Source: Auanema rhodensis
Lineage: Eukaryota > Nematoda > Chromadorea > Rhabditida > Rhabditidae
Assembly: GCA_964057225.1 (NCBI GenBank)
Contig: OZ059897.1
Coordinates: 11,656,001-11,720,000 of the forward strand
Direction: 5' to 3'
DNA length: 64,000 nucleotides
Shown: piece by piece, positions 1-12,580 of the stretch
Layout of the letters: every line of letters starts with the position of its first letter
Position numbering within the stretch: the first letter of the stretch is position 1
Notes under the pieces: generated by a model
Told to the model about the DNA's origin: nothing
The model's database searches: none
What the model saw: only the letters and a program-made list of their open reading frames with translations
Program-made: the position numbers and the translations under genes

Positions 1-1780
1 GAATAGAAGCAATAATAAATAAACAAAAGAAGATACATATTCCTAGTCGTCCATCTAATTTTGTTTTATATTTCTTAATACTCTGAAATTATTTTAATAA
101 AATAACAATTTTTGTCATCTTTTCTTCTTCTTTTTTTTTTGAAATAAAAATTTAATTTTTGAAAAATAATAATAATGTATCTATCTCATACCACTGGATT
201 TTGATTGTTCATTATAAGAAACGGTCTAAAAAACTAAATAAAATTGTTTTTTTTTATTAAAAATAAGATAATTAGATAAAAAATAAAAGAAAAATATAAT
301 TATTATAAATTATTCTTAAAATTAATAAAAAATATTGGTTAATAATAGATCTAAGAATCAAGGATAGTTCGAATGAGAAGTTAATTTCTTCGATTTGGCC
401 GTAGTAAACTTAAGGTCGAAAAACGAAAGATCGCTTAAAGACACTTACGATATGAAAAGAATCATTGATTATGTGAGTATTATCCAAAAACAACGGAAAA
501 AGAAGAAAATAAATCCAAATAATCATAAAGAAAGTCTTGAAAAAATAAATTTGAAAATAAAAAAATGGGAAAAATGAGCAATGAAGCGTTTGAATTTCAG
601 TTATATTGAGAAAGACATATAGACATAAAACATTGTTCAGGTTGAAGTTGTTTTTGTTTGAAGTTTTTAAATTAAAACAGTAGCAAATTAGAACGAACAA
701 GTTTTATTTCCAAATAAATATATAACAAGTACATTGTAATCATTTCAATTAAAATGTAACAATATACTTTTTGTTTTGTTTTTTTGTTTTAAAAGAATAG
801 AAAATATTTCCGATTGAATGATTAAGTTTATAAAATATAATAGTTATTAACATTTTATTTTATAATTAAAATTAAAAATTATTTATAAAAATTGATTTTG
901 ATGATCAAGGAAACAGAAGAAAGTTTCATCAGAAACTGACTAGGATGTTTAACTGAGCCGATATTACAATTGTTGAGATCAAGACATCGGCGAGAACACC
1001 ATAGAAACTGCTTAGGTAAATACTGTTAAGAATCTTCAATGTTCTGATATTATGAGAGCTTTAAGTATGTTTCAAAGAACAATAATATAATCTTATTACT
1101 TATTTAATTAAAATTAAATAATTTTAAATCAATTATAATATATTTTATAATATTATTATTATTATAAATAAAAGATTAATTGATTGTTTTAAATAGTTTT
1201 AATTAACTGAAAATGTATATGTTTTCTTAATTCTTCTTCAAATATTTGTGTAAATACATGTATGCTGTCGATTATATGAAGTTGAAAAGAAAAAAGAAAT
1301 ACGGGGATGGTTCAAGAACACTCTTAGAAGATTAAGATTAAATATATGAACTAACAGGTCATATGTTTAAGTTTTGAACTTTTTCATTAAATATTTCCAA
1401 AAAAAAACATTTTCTAATATAAAAGTACAAAAATGTATGTTCAAGTATTGAGTGTGAATGTGAAACTTTGAAAAGAACTGAAAAAAAAAAGTTAAGTGTA
1501 AGAGAAGAGAATAGAATTTGATTATAACGTTGAAAACAAAAGAGAAAGAAAAGATAAACTTCAACTAAATGAACATTCGGCGTAGAGTCATGATGTCAAT
1601 GGAGAGAAAGAAAAAGGGAGAGAGAGAGAGAGATAAAGAGAGAAAGAGAGAGAGAGAGAAGAGGGAGAGGCAGAAAGATAAAGAGAGAGAGAGAGAGAGA
1701 GAGAGAAAGAAAAATAAAAAAAAGGTTAACATTCTAAGAAATAACAGTTTAACAAGAAATTTTGTATTTATCATTCTTCG
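1..1780. other. AT-rich left flank, no firm gene
   Basis: Mostly low-complexity A/T sequence. Two islands have richer composition. Around 385-470, one plus frame reads FLRFGRS directly after a stop and another stays open to a donor-like GTGAGT. Around 930-1020, the minus strand reads like an exon in two frames, and the plus strand also has a stop-free stretch ending at a donor-like GTAAAT. Either could be an exon of a gene running off the left edge. The strand cannot be settled from sequence alone. Confidence 0.4.
1611..1710. repeat. (GA)n microsatellite
   Basis: Imperfect GA/GAAA tract of about 100 bases, broken by a few A-rich interruptions. It creates long but meaningless Arg/Glu-rich and Leu/Ser-rich open frames on the two strands. 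Confidence 0.9.
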
Positions 1781-2617
1781 TTATTGTCTATATATTGGTT
1801 CATCTTGTTCAGATAAAAACAAATCAATGAAAACGATGAAACTAACCGGAGGATTTTTAGTAAAAACCTTCTGAACTCCACCTCCAGTTAAGCTACCACT
1901 TCCACGATGATAATCTCGGATAGAATTTGGTGAATCAGATCCCAAAGACACAGTTCTTCAAAAACTTTTATTTTTTCAAATATCGATGTGTTTATGAAAG
2001 ACTGATATACCTGATTGATCCTGCATCTTGTTGTTGAGAATTCATTGTTTGATTCTAAAAATAATAAACTGAAACAAATAAATGAAATCTGTCCAAAATG
2101 GAATATTATTCAGGGCTTTGAGTAATAATAACAGAAAATCCTGTTTAGATTACATGTCAAATAAAACAAATTTTGTTTTTTTAAAATTGGAAAATCAAAA
2201 AAAAAAGAAGAAAGAAAGTTGAAATGATATAAGCTAAATGAACTAATACAAGCTTTAGTTAATTATAATAAACTTTAATGATTATAAAAAAACAACTATT
2301 AAATATGAAAATTAAAATATTTCTGATGTAAAACAAAAGTTTTTGTTAAAACATTTTCATTTTAGAGGGAATTGAATGTCACCCATCCATCTAAACAGTA
2401 TAAAGAAAAAGAGAAAAATAATCTTTCAGAAAGAGAAATCGAGAAAAGAAGAAAATAGACTGAAGAAGAAGAAGAAGATGAAGAAGAGAACAATATAAGA
2501 AGTTGTGAAGTTTCAGAGAAATAAAGAAGGGGATCTTACCTTATCATCTTCTTGAGAAAAATGAGAAAGAGCTGAACTATGACCAGGAAATGGGTTAATC
2601 ATATAATGAACTTTCAT
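1781..2617 (-). CDS. unrecognised small protein or N-terminal part of one
   Basis: I do not recognise this protein. Three minus-strand exons join in frame: 2617-2540 (starts MKVHYMINPF, excellent GTAAGA donor), 2054-2011 (acceptor TATTTTTAG) and 1955-1781. They give about 98 residues rich in Ser, Gln, Gly and Asp, with the stretches SQEDDK, SLGSDSPNS and GSGSLTGGG. This looks like the disordered N-terminus of a regulatory protein rather than an enzyme. No signal peptide, membrane segment or known domain is visible. The acceptor of exon 3 (TTTGAAG) is weak. A GT after GGGVQK near 1870 could be a donor leading to exons further left, so the stop at 1781 may be intron read-through. The first two exons are the more secure part. 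Confidence 0.45.
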
Positions 2618-3579
2618 TTGAATTGTCTATGATATCCAGCTGAGTAAGCTTCTTCAAAGCCAAATAATCTGTTATCAGCTCAATGTCAAAAAACAATGAG
2701 TGTATGTATGTATGTAATCCTTTACAATAATTTATATTTTTTGATTGAATATGATGAAGAAAAAACCGTTTGGTGTGTATCTCTGATCTATAAATTATTT
2801 GAGAAAATATTGAAATAGTGTTAGTGTTGTCAAACCTTCAAAACCAAAATATACTAATATATAAATTGAAGTTCCACAGATTATTGCAGATTTTCCAGTT
2901 ATCCTGGTGCAAAAAAAGGTTTTTTTTCTTTTTTTTTTCGAATGAAAAGATATAGATGGATAGATGTATATAGTATATAGTATATATATATAATAAAAAA
3001 CTGGCTTTATGAAGAATAAATAAATGTTTTTGAAATGTTCCGTCGTCCGGTTGAAAGGATAGTTCTATTATCTTGTACGAGATATGAGAGAACATTGATA
3101 CAAGGATAGTACAGAAAATCAAGGACAATTGATCAATTCACCTAATTTCATTACATTTTTTTATTCTTAAAAGTTTTTTTTATTAATTTTAATAATAAAT
3201 TTTATTTTCAAATTTTGTTTTTGTATATAATTCAAATAATTATATTATATCTATTGTTATTATATAAATTTTAATCAAAAAATTAATTTAATAAACAGGA
3301 ATAAACAAATATTTATATATATTTTGAATATTTTTTAAAACAAATATAAAATTTTATTTTTAAAAATAATAAAATAGAAATTTAAAATTAAATTGAAGTA
3401 AATTCATCCATATAAGTCATATATATGTAGATAGAATGGATGTATTGATCATATGTCAACATTGAATTGAAAAGAGAAAAAACCTTACTGGAACATATCA
3501 ACTAACGAATCAATTTAGGTAGAAAATCATCGAAATTTCTTCTTTTTTTTTTGGTTTAAAAAGAAAAATATATTGTCTG
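2618..3579. other. intergenic, AT-rich
   Basis: Lies upstream of the small minus-strand gene and downstream of the monooxygenase. It holds a TGTA tetranucleotide run near 2700, poly-T and poly-A tracts, and TA-rich sequence from 3170 to 3400. I see no convincing exon. Confidence 0.5.
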
Positions 3580-6500
3580 TTATGATCTAAAATAATAAAG
3601 AACTGAAAATACGATCATAAATGTTATAGATTTAGTTCCAGAATATATGAACATAGTTAATAGAAGGGATAGTATTAGAACAAGTTGGAAAATCAGAAAG
3701 TAAATTAACGGATGACCAAAAATTAACTCAAATGATGGCCTGGTAGAGACTTCGCCAACTGAAACAGGATTCATTCCGCGATGTACTCGCTTAAATGTAT
3801 CTGAAGTTGAAATTGAATAATAAAATTTTATTTTCAATAAACAGATGTAACCTAAAATATGTTTTCTAGCTCCATTCCATTTATGTGGTCCAACAAGACG
3901 ATAATGTGATGGTGTTACAGGTCCCCAATACAGCTATAACATATGAAATATTAAAAAGAAAAGAAAATATAAATTATATGCTTATATAAAAAGATTATTC
4001 CTCTTTTTTTTTATAAATTTCAATATTTTAAGCTTTGTTTTATCTTTTTTAAAAAAAAAAAGAAAGATCTATTCCGGTATATATGGACTACAGAATGTCA
4101 GGATTCATGCTTAATCGCATCAGTGAAGCCAACATTGTCTGGCGATCAACAGCAGGTTTTTTTTTGTGAAACCTCGAAACTTCTACATGCGGTTTTGTTT
4201 CAAAATTCATTTTTCTATATAAATAAAGTTAATATAAAGATAATAATTAATTCTTAAATATATATTATATTTTATATTTAAATCTATAAATAATAAATTT
4301 ATAATTATATTTATTAAATATTACCATATATGCTAATTGTGGATCTTGTATGAATTTAATTGAAGGAATACATCCAATAATTGATGCTAATTGATCCATA
4401 TAATGAATGAAAGGAACCTATAAATAGCCTCATATCATGATTATCAAAGGTTAAAGCTCAATACTTGAAGAGAAGCTTTTCTTGCGGAGCATTTGAACAT
4501 ACTACAAATTTTTCTTTTTTCTTCTGAAAATTTAAGTTTTCTTCAACAACTTTTTGATTAAATTCAGTACGAAACCTTGAATACATTCAATCATTTCTGT
4601 TCGACTTGGAAGTTTAACACGATTTGCCCATATATGAGCACACATTCTACTTTGCATTTCACTTACAGTTGTTGTCGGCCCCATGGGATCAATCAATCCA
4701 ATAATCTATAGAAGAAAAATTATTTTTTTTATTTTTTTAAAAGAAAAAAAATTATTTTTGAAGTCTTACACCTAATGTATGATGTTTGTCGTCTGGTGAG
4801 AATATTCTTAAGTACAGGCTTAATTGATTATCGTCAACTTCAATGAATGGTTTATCATTCTCACGAATAAAATCAAAATCAAAGTTGAATCCTGTGCAGA
4901 ATATGATATCATCAATATGCTGAAATTGATTATTCGTCATTTATAGCTTTATAGCTTTATAGCTTTATAGTATACTATATATAATAGTTAATGAGCACCT
5001 CTTCAATATCATTGCTATAGACGACTGAATTACTTTCAAATCTATTGATTCCATTACGAATTTTTATATATCCACTATAATTGAATTGTATTTTGAAGAA
5101 TTTTCTCATTTCCTTTAGTTATTTTCAATACCTGCTCAGATGAAGAGGAAGATCATCAGCTAATAGAACTGGACTTTGACCTGGTAGCTCCGTAGGTTGT
5201 AGCCCGTATAACGAATGATCAAAAAAGTTTGTATAATCTCTATTTGTGACAAATCTCTTGACAGCATCTATAAAATGTAATATTTTAATTAAATCTCAAT
5301 CAGAACATGGAAACATCTGCTTTTCTTCTCCACCCACCACCACCACTCCTCTCTCTCTCTCTCTTCTTTCTTCTCTCTTTCATTCGTTTTTTTTTCTTTT
5401 TTCTCAATCTATTTGTTTCAAAAGGTCATTTGAACCACTTTTTTCTTGCTAATTTCCGTTGTTAAATTTAAAAAAAACTTTTTTTTTGTTTTTAATATGT
5501 CCTTCAGTTCATATACATGTGTTCAAACCCGTTACATCTAAATATAACGTTTAATCAAAAAGCTTTATCAGGGAATATCCTAGCTTTAAGATTTAAAATA
5601 CGTGATTTTTAGGAAGTTGGAAATCCTTCCTGCTTCTCTAACAAGTATAGATTTGCGGACATGAGACCATTGGGTCCTTCTCGACTCAAAAGTCTCCGCC
5701 TCTGGATTTAGCTGTTTCAGTTGAAATGCACGTAGGCCAACATGAATAGGATTCTTTTAATCTCTGACCAATTCTCTAGTTCTCACTGACTTATGTCTTG
5801 CAGAACATTTTCCATTTTGAACTTATAACTTTTTATTGATTTTTATATGTTAGCATGTACATATATATATATATATATATTATACATAAATATATAAAAT
5901 ACTTGTTTTACTTACTTGGGGAAATTTTTTGGATATGATCCATAAATCTGCTTCTAGTTACATCTCGAGGATAACCTTGTTTCACAACTCTACGAGTTAC
6001 CCATGTTCCATGTCTAGTCGATACATAGACCTATAACACTCATTGTATTACTATTATTGAGCATATAGCATGTTGCTTATCAGCTACCTGCTTAGCAGTT
6101 CTTGCCAATTCGCATGCTATATCACCTCCGCTGTTTCCCAAACCAACAATTAGAACATTTCGATTATAGAAACGTTGAGAAGTCTAAAAAGGCTTATTTG
6201 AAGGCAAATCTTCTAATGGACTCTCTATTTGATGCAATATTGATTAAGCTCTTTTGCCAGTTCTAGGTCAACTAAAGAAACAGCAGATGTTGCTGAACAG
6301 TTGGCTTATCAAACTCTCTATGTACTTATTGGCCACGTACGTGTGGTTAAACTCAATTTATTATAAGCAGAAAATTATTTTTAAAACTTGGTCGTACTTT
6401 GCATTGAGAACTATGATATATTCCTCCTTTAAACTGATCTATACCAGGATAAGTTGGAATATGAGGTTTAACATGATGACCATTGCAAACCATAACATAG

Positions 6501-7092
6501 CTAAACTGCATCGTATCTCTTGTTTTAGTTCTGTAAGCATTGATAGTTTTCATTTGTTTTCTCAAAGCATCAAAAAATGAAAAAAAAAATTACAACTCGT
6601 GCTCAGTTGTCACATCCCATGTACCATCTATCTCATAAGTCTTCGATTTTTTTACCTCAAATTACACAAAATAAATTATTTAAAAACATAAAACTATGAA
6701 CTTGCTTCAATAACTGATGTATTAAATTGAATACAAAGTTTCAAATTGAAATTCTTCGAATATTCTTCAAAATATTCTTGAAGTTGATAGTTTGGTAGAA
6801 AGTTTGGTAAAGCATCATTTGACATAGGAAAATCAGAAAATGTATTAAATTCTTTACTTGTATTCAGAATTGTTTTTCTCATAACAGTTGATGGAACTAA
6901 AATATGAAATTATTAGATGAAATTCATTCAGTTCTGAAAGAATTATCAACCTTCTTCAGAGAAATTCCATAATCCACCAATTATTTCATTTCGTTTCTCA
7001 TAACAAATAACATCAAACCCATATTCTTTTAAATTTTTGATAGCTGACAAGCCAGCAGACCCAGCACCTATTACACAAGCTTTTTTTGGCAT
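3580..7092 (-). CDS. flavin-containing monooxygenase (FMO)
   Basis: An FAD- and NADPH-dependent monooxygenase that oxygenates soft nucleophiles such as N and S atoms of small molecules, normally on the endoplasmic reticulum membrane. About a dozen minus-strand exons run from the ATG at 7092. Exon 1 (7092-6951) encodes the FAD-binding GAGSAGL motif. Exon 4 (about 6558-6374) carries the FMO identifying motif as FKGGIYHSSQC, where the usual final Tyr or Phe is Cys. The exon 6183-6088 holds the NADPH-binding GLGNSGGDIA motif. The exon near 4921-4770 contains the conserved DDIIFCTGF segment. The last exon, down to 3580, encodes a hydrophobic tail (FLIFQLVLILSLLL) that should be the C-terminal membrane anchor. 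Order and length (roughly 500 residues) match the family. A 650-bp intron (5269-5920) is unusually long and carries foreign-looking sequence. It is divergent from the aquaporin gene. The family is certain; the C. elegans orthologue is not. Confidence 0.93.
5586..5756 (-). other. GC-richer open frame inside an FMO intron
   Basis: A 57-codon stop-free minus frame starting NPIHVGLRAF, richer in GC than the flanking intron. It does not fit the FMO fold, because the flanking FMO exons are contiguous without it. It may be a fragment of a mobile element or a relic exon. No start codon or splice sites clearly belong to it. Confidence 0.25.
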
Positions 7093-7460
7093 ATTATAAA
7101 CTCCTATCTAAATCATATAAATAAATAAAACGAAAAAAAAAAGATTACAAAAGACTAAAAAACAACAAAAAATCCTTTAAATTCGTATAATAATTTGCAG
7201 AAAGAATGAAAGAAAAATAGAAAAAGTTGGTTTATTTGCAGCATTTACTGAATTTTGAACCGATAATTCTTCAGAATATACATTTTATCTAATGTCACAT
7301 CTATAAATGAAATCAATTATTAGTGATAACGACTAGTCTTCAGCGTAATAAATCTTTGATTGTCAAAAAATGTTTTTTATCCTTATCACTTAGTTGAAAT
7401 AGAGGACAAGAGGAAGATATACTATATAAAGTATATATGGATATGTAATTACATCTATAA

Positions 7461-7484
7461 CTATCTATCTATCTATCTATATCT
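7461..7484. repeat. (CTAT)n microsatellite
   Basis: About six CTAT units in an AT-rich background. Confidence 0.8.
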
Positions 7485-8656
7485 TATACTAATTATAAGA
7501 TTTATATATATATAAATAGATTAACATATAATTAATTATTAAAATAGATATAAGTAAAAGATTTTTTATTTATTTTTCATTCTAATACTGTATACTATAC
7601 TATCTTGCTTCGTTTTCTTTCCTTTTTTTCCCTCATCATCACCTCTTCTCTATTGATATTAACTATAATTCTATAATCTCTATACAACTCTTTATAATAT
7701 TTTGGACCTAATATGAAGCTAATATTCATTTAATCTGATGAAAATCACAAGTACTGATAAAAATTGTATTGATGATATATACATATTAGGTATTTGAAAA
7801 ATAGATTACAAGTTGTCAAAAAAAAAGAAGAAGAAGAAGAAGAAGTTTTTATTCTTTACATTTGACATCTTATCAAATTAACTCTCTTGGATATATTTAC
7901 TGTAATATATATTGGTGTGTAATAATTATATTTTTAGAAATCAAAAGAGATATTTGAATAATTTTAGTATTATTAACATAATCTATATAATATTCCTTCA
8001 TCTCTTTCTCTTTTATTCTTTTTTTTTCAATCTACTTACTTCGAAAGGTCATCTAAATCACTTGATTAGCTTTCAAATATGTATTCTATTTGATGTTAAT
8101 CCTATACACTCGTTCCCTTTACTACTCAGAGAACGGTCATTTCTTTTGTTTCAAACTCTCGTGATCTCTTCTCTTTTCCTTGAAAATGAAGTGACCTTAC
8201 ATGTCCCGCCTACCAAAATAACAGGATGGGTGCAACATTCAACGTATGTTAGTAGTATGTAATCTAGTACATTTGATTGAAACATTTGCAGAATATTTCT
8301 TCTTTTCCTTTCCAAATGTTAAAACATTTATTTGCATATCTCTAATAGTTGAAGTTGCTCACGGAACTTCACTCAAGTTAACAACTGTGAGTATAATGTA
8401 CTCAACAATTCATTTCATTCTTATACAACTTTTATTTATTTAAAACTAACAATATTACTATGATTTTCAAATTTATGAAAGTTATCGTATACCGTTAACT
8501 TCAAAAGAAAAAAAAATCTTATAAAGTCAATATCATTTTCGAAGTATTATTCATTTTCCTTAAATTTCAGAAAAAGTTTTAACTTAAAACATATATTTCA
8601 ACTTATCATCATCCATCCATCTTCTTAAATCATATATGTCCTTCTCAACTTATATG

Positions 8657-8774
8657 ATAACTTGAGAATACGATATATACAATCAACAGTCATCATAATA
8701 TCAAGTTTCAAGTTCAAAAAGCATACTTCATTAACTAATATTTCATATAATTTATTAAACAAAAACTTTTTTTG
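8657..8774 (+). repeat. 118-bp direct repeat, copy A
   Basis: Begins ATAACTTGAGAATACG and ends AAAAACTTTTTTTG. It matches 10897-11014 in the same orientation at 117 of 118 positions; the only difference is G at 8721 against T at 10961. It lies 290 bases upstream of the aquaporin ATG. No terminal inverted repeats are visible. Confidence 0.95.
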
Positions 8775-9064
8775 CTGCTTCAAAACTTGAAAGAAAAACT
8801 TTTTTACTTACTTGCTTCATCATCAAATTTAACTTTCAAAATATTTTTCTGATAATAATATTAGGAAAACAATCATTTCTTATATAGTTATCTATTTATT
8901 TATGAAGAACTATGAAGTTTGAATACTGAATTCGTACATGTGTAGATGATTTTCCTAAATATATTCTTCATTGATTAAAATAATTTTTTATTTTTAATTA
9001 TTAATTTTCTTTAATATTATATATTATTTAATGATAAATATTATGTTTTTCAAATTATTTAGGT

Positions 9065-10336
9065 ATGGCACCACTCCAGGAAAGAGCTCGCCATTGGGCA
9101 ACCAAAAACAAATTGTACAGAAATTTGGTCTCAGAATTTTTCGGAACCTTTATGCTTCTTGTAAATCATTTAAATTGCAGACATCTAAATATTTGTATTG
9201 TTTTAGTTCATCGGAACATCCATTGTTTCACAATATCATTTGGGAGCTGGAAAAACAACAGAATATGTTGGAGTAAATCTTGGATGGGGATTTAACATCA
9301 TGTTATGTGTTATGGCTACTCAAAGATTATCAGGTACATATCAGTTATAAGCAATTTCTTCTAGAATATTTTCTTTAAGGAGGTCACCTTAATCCTGGAG
9401 TTTCAATCCTTCTGTGGAGCATGGGCCATATTCCATTTACTTGGTTCCTTCTGTACTGTGTCGCTCAAGTTGCTGGAGCTTTCTGCGGTTCCGCATGCAT
9501 GTATCTCTTCTACTATCGTGAGTTTTTTTTTTAAACATTTTATCATAATACGATCAAATTACATTATTTGGAAACAAATATTACTTCACATTTGTTTAAT
9601 ATTTTCATGTTTCAGCTTTGTTTAATGCTTTCGATGGTGGAGTTCGTGCCGTTGTCGGACCAACTGGAACGGCTGCTTGCTTTGCATCTTATCCTAATGC
9701 CGTAGCTTCCGGTTCATTCGTAACTTCATTTGTCGATCAGGTACTTTTTTTGTATTCAAGTTTACAACGATATCTTATATCTATATATAGATTGTTGGAA
9801 CTGGACTTCTTTGTTATTTCCTCTGTGTTGTCATTGATGAGCGTAATCAAATTCCAAAGGTCAGTTGTGAAAAATATGAATAAAAAGATTTTTTAAACTA
9901 TATTTAACTATAAATAGTTTGTTATTCTAAAATTAAAGGAAAAACTAATTTATAAATTCAAATTTTCAGAGATGCTATCCACCAATCTTTGCTGCTCTTG
10001 TCATCATGATCGGAACCGGATTCGGATATTACCTTGGATATCCAATCAATTCAGCTCGTGATCTTGGACCACGTCTCTTCTCAGCCTTCATCTATGGAAT
10101 GGATGTTTTCAAGTAAGTATCCCTCTAAGCTGTTTTTTTAATTTTTAAAATTCTCATTTAGAACACCGAACTCTACATACTTCTTGGCTCCAATTTTCGG
10201 ACCACTCGTCGGAGGATTATTTGGTGGATGGTTCTACAACCTTACTCTTGGAATTCATAATCCTGATATTGATGAAGAAGAAAAATCAGTTAAGGAAACC
10301 AATGAAACCAAAAAGTTGCTTCAATCAGAGCCATAA
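9065..10336 (+). CDS. aquaglyceroporin-type aquaporin with variant NPA boxes
   Basis: A six-helix membrane channel for water and small solutes such as glycerol. Seven exons with short introns (starting 9065, 9208, about 9380, 9616, about 9792, 9970 and about 10162) give about 290 residues, a normal length. The first half has EFFGTFMLL and, in the pore loop, GGHLNPGVS. The second half has the matching loop as INSARDLGPR. The Asp after the Arg in that loop is the usual mark of the glycerol-transporting branch. Both loops depart from the standard Asn-Pro-Ala: the first is NPG and the second is NSA. The Asn and pore Arg are kept, so the channel may conduct with altered selectivity. The acidic/Lys-rich tail after the last helix is typical of worm aquaporins. 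An AATAAA follows near 10458. The gene lies between two copies of a 118-bp direct repeat. Confidence 0.94.
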
Positions 10337-10896
10337 GTATTTCTCTTTCACAGTGATCTTTAGTGGAGCAAATTTAATTAAACTTTAATTAAAGTTCTTC
10401 ATCCGAATGTTTTTTAATCAATTATTCATTTTTTATTTTTAATTTGATTATTAGATGAAAATAAAAAAAAATTTTATTATTATTATTGTTATTATTATTT
10501 TAAAAAGAAAAGTACAAAACATCACAATATACATGTTTCAAGCAGAAAAACAACTAAGCTGAAACTAAAAAAAGTTTCAAAAAAATGCTGAGTAGTTTTG
10601 GTCTTTAACTCATTTATTTTCAACTTAGAATATGGCATAAGCTTCTAACAATAAGTGGTTGGTCATAATTCACTTGAAAAATTTCATTGATATTCTAAAA
10701 TGAACCCTTTTTAAGTTTTAATAATATATTCTTTTATACCGTAATTCATCGTCATTTCTTATATTTTCTAGTTTTTAAATATATATAATAATAAATAATA
10801 ATAATAATAATTTATAAAAAAAAGGAATTTAAAATATTTATTTTATTATTTGCTTTGTAATCTCAAAAATTAAATATAGATTAAAGAATTCAATTT

Positions 10897-11014
10897 ATAA
10901 CTTGAGAATACGATATATACAATCAACAGTCATCATAATATCAAGTTTCAAGTTCAAAAATCATACTTCATTAACTAATATTTCATATAATTTATTAAAC
11001 AAAAACTTTTTTTG
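10897..11014 (+). repeat. 118-bp direct repeat, copy B
   Basis: Same orientation as 8657-8774, offset by exactly 2240 bases, with one substitution and no indel. It lies about 560 bases downstream of the aquaporin stop. Confidence 0.95.
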
Positions 11015-12490
11015 AAAACTTAAAGTTATAAATGAGATATAAGAATTATTAAAAATATATTATACATCTATTCATATATATCATATTCAAGATTTATATA
11101 TCATATAGTAAAGAATGTTGTTATATACATTAGTATACCAAGTAAGTATGCAGTAAATACATATTTATGATGTAAAATCAAGATTCAACATATAAAAATT
11201 TTAATATTTCTTCCGTAAAGATGTTTTCTTTCTATTTTTTATTATTAAATTGTATATGTATATTCTATATAAATATCTAACTAACTATATATAAGTTTGT
11301 ATATTTCATATTCATTATAGTATAAGATCTAATAGATTTGTATTACATATAACTAAAATATAAAGATTATTGTATATATTTATTATATTTTTATCATTTT
11401 ATCATATTATTTCTTCTTTTCTTTTCTTTTAAAGATTAAATATATTTCAAATTGATTTCTTTAAATGAATGATCTTCGATCATATAAAATTTTTCTCTTT
11501 TTTTCTCTTTAAAGAACTTAGATGTACAATGTACGGAAAATGAATGTATGGATGAATGATTCTGACATATACATGTATGTAAAACTTATAATTTTCCTTT
11601 AATATTAAAGAATCAAAAATGAATTATATGTATATCTATTTTAAGTAATATTATATAAAATAAATAAAAAAATATTTTTTCTTTTATTAAAAAATTTATA
11701 AAATTTATTATATATTTATTAATTTATATTATTATTATTATTATTATATTTAATAAATAAATTTATATAATATGTTGTGAATCTTAATTGATAATCATCA
11801 TATACATCAATATAAACTAATACTATATGTAGGATGTATGTAGATTGTATTATTGAAATTACAAAGACATAAGCTTAAGCTTATTTTTCTTCCTTTTTTT
11901 TGTGAAATTAAAAAGAAAAAAAGAATCATTTTGAATGTTAATTGAAATAATGAAATCAAATAAACTTAGTTTTTGATTGTAAATAAACAAAAAATTGAAT
12001 ATTCAGTATTAAAGATGATGAATATGCACATATCTTCAATAGAAAATGACTATTTAATAGCAAAAAATGTAGAAAATTTATTTGAAAAGAAAAAAATTGT
12101 TACAAATAATAATTTTTCATATTCAATTAAATTATTTATTTGAATATAGTTATTCTTATTTATATAAAAAGTTATTTATAATAAGATGATTCGTTAATAT
12201 TGCAAAAAAAAAGATTTTCAATTTTTGCTCTCTTAAAAGCCAAATCTATTCATATTTAAATTTCAGCTGTATTTATTTTGTATTGAATATTAAAAATTTT
12301 CTTCAAAATTGAAAAGAATTCAAATTGTGTTTATTGAAGATTCTTTAGCTCTTTTTGAATGAGTTAAAGGATAGCTTTAGAAACGAAATAACTATGACAA
12401 GCGTTTTTCTTACTTTTTTTTATTATAAATAGAAATATTGTTAATACAACTGCATGTTCATGATGTCAATAAACCTTGTTTAACTGTGTA

Positions 12491-12526
12491 CCTCTCTCTT
12501 TCTTTCTCTCTTTCTCTCTCTCTCTC

Positions 12527-12580
<54 letters not shown>
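12491..12580. repeat. (CT)n microsatellite
   Basis: About 90 bases of CT with occasional TTTC interruptions. Confidence 0.92.

Larger units (their letters stand above)
7093..9064. other. divergent promoter region between FMO and aquaporin
   Basis: About 2 kb between two head-to-head genes. It contains a CTAT tetranucleotide run (7461-7484), a GAA run near 7830, mixed sequence at 8040-8260 with no coherent gene, and one copy of a 118-bp direct repeat. The aquaporin ATG follows an acceptor-like ATTATTTAG by two bases, which suits trans-splicing. Confidence 0.5.

Noticed and set aside
6254-6580. A 108-codon plus frame overlapping the FMO exons
   Set aside because: It lies antisense to FMO exon 4, which carries clear FMO motifs.
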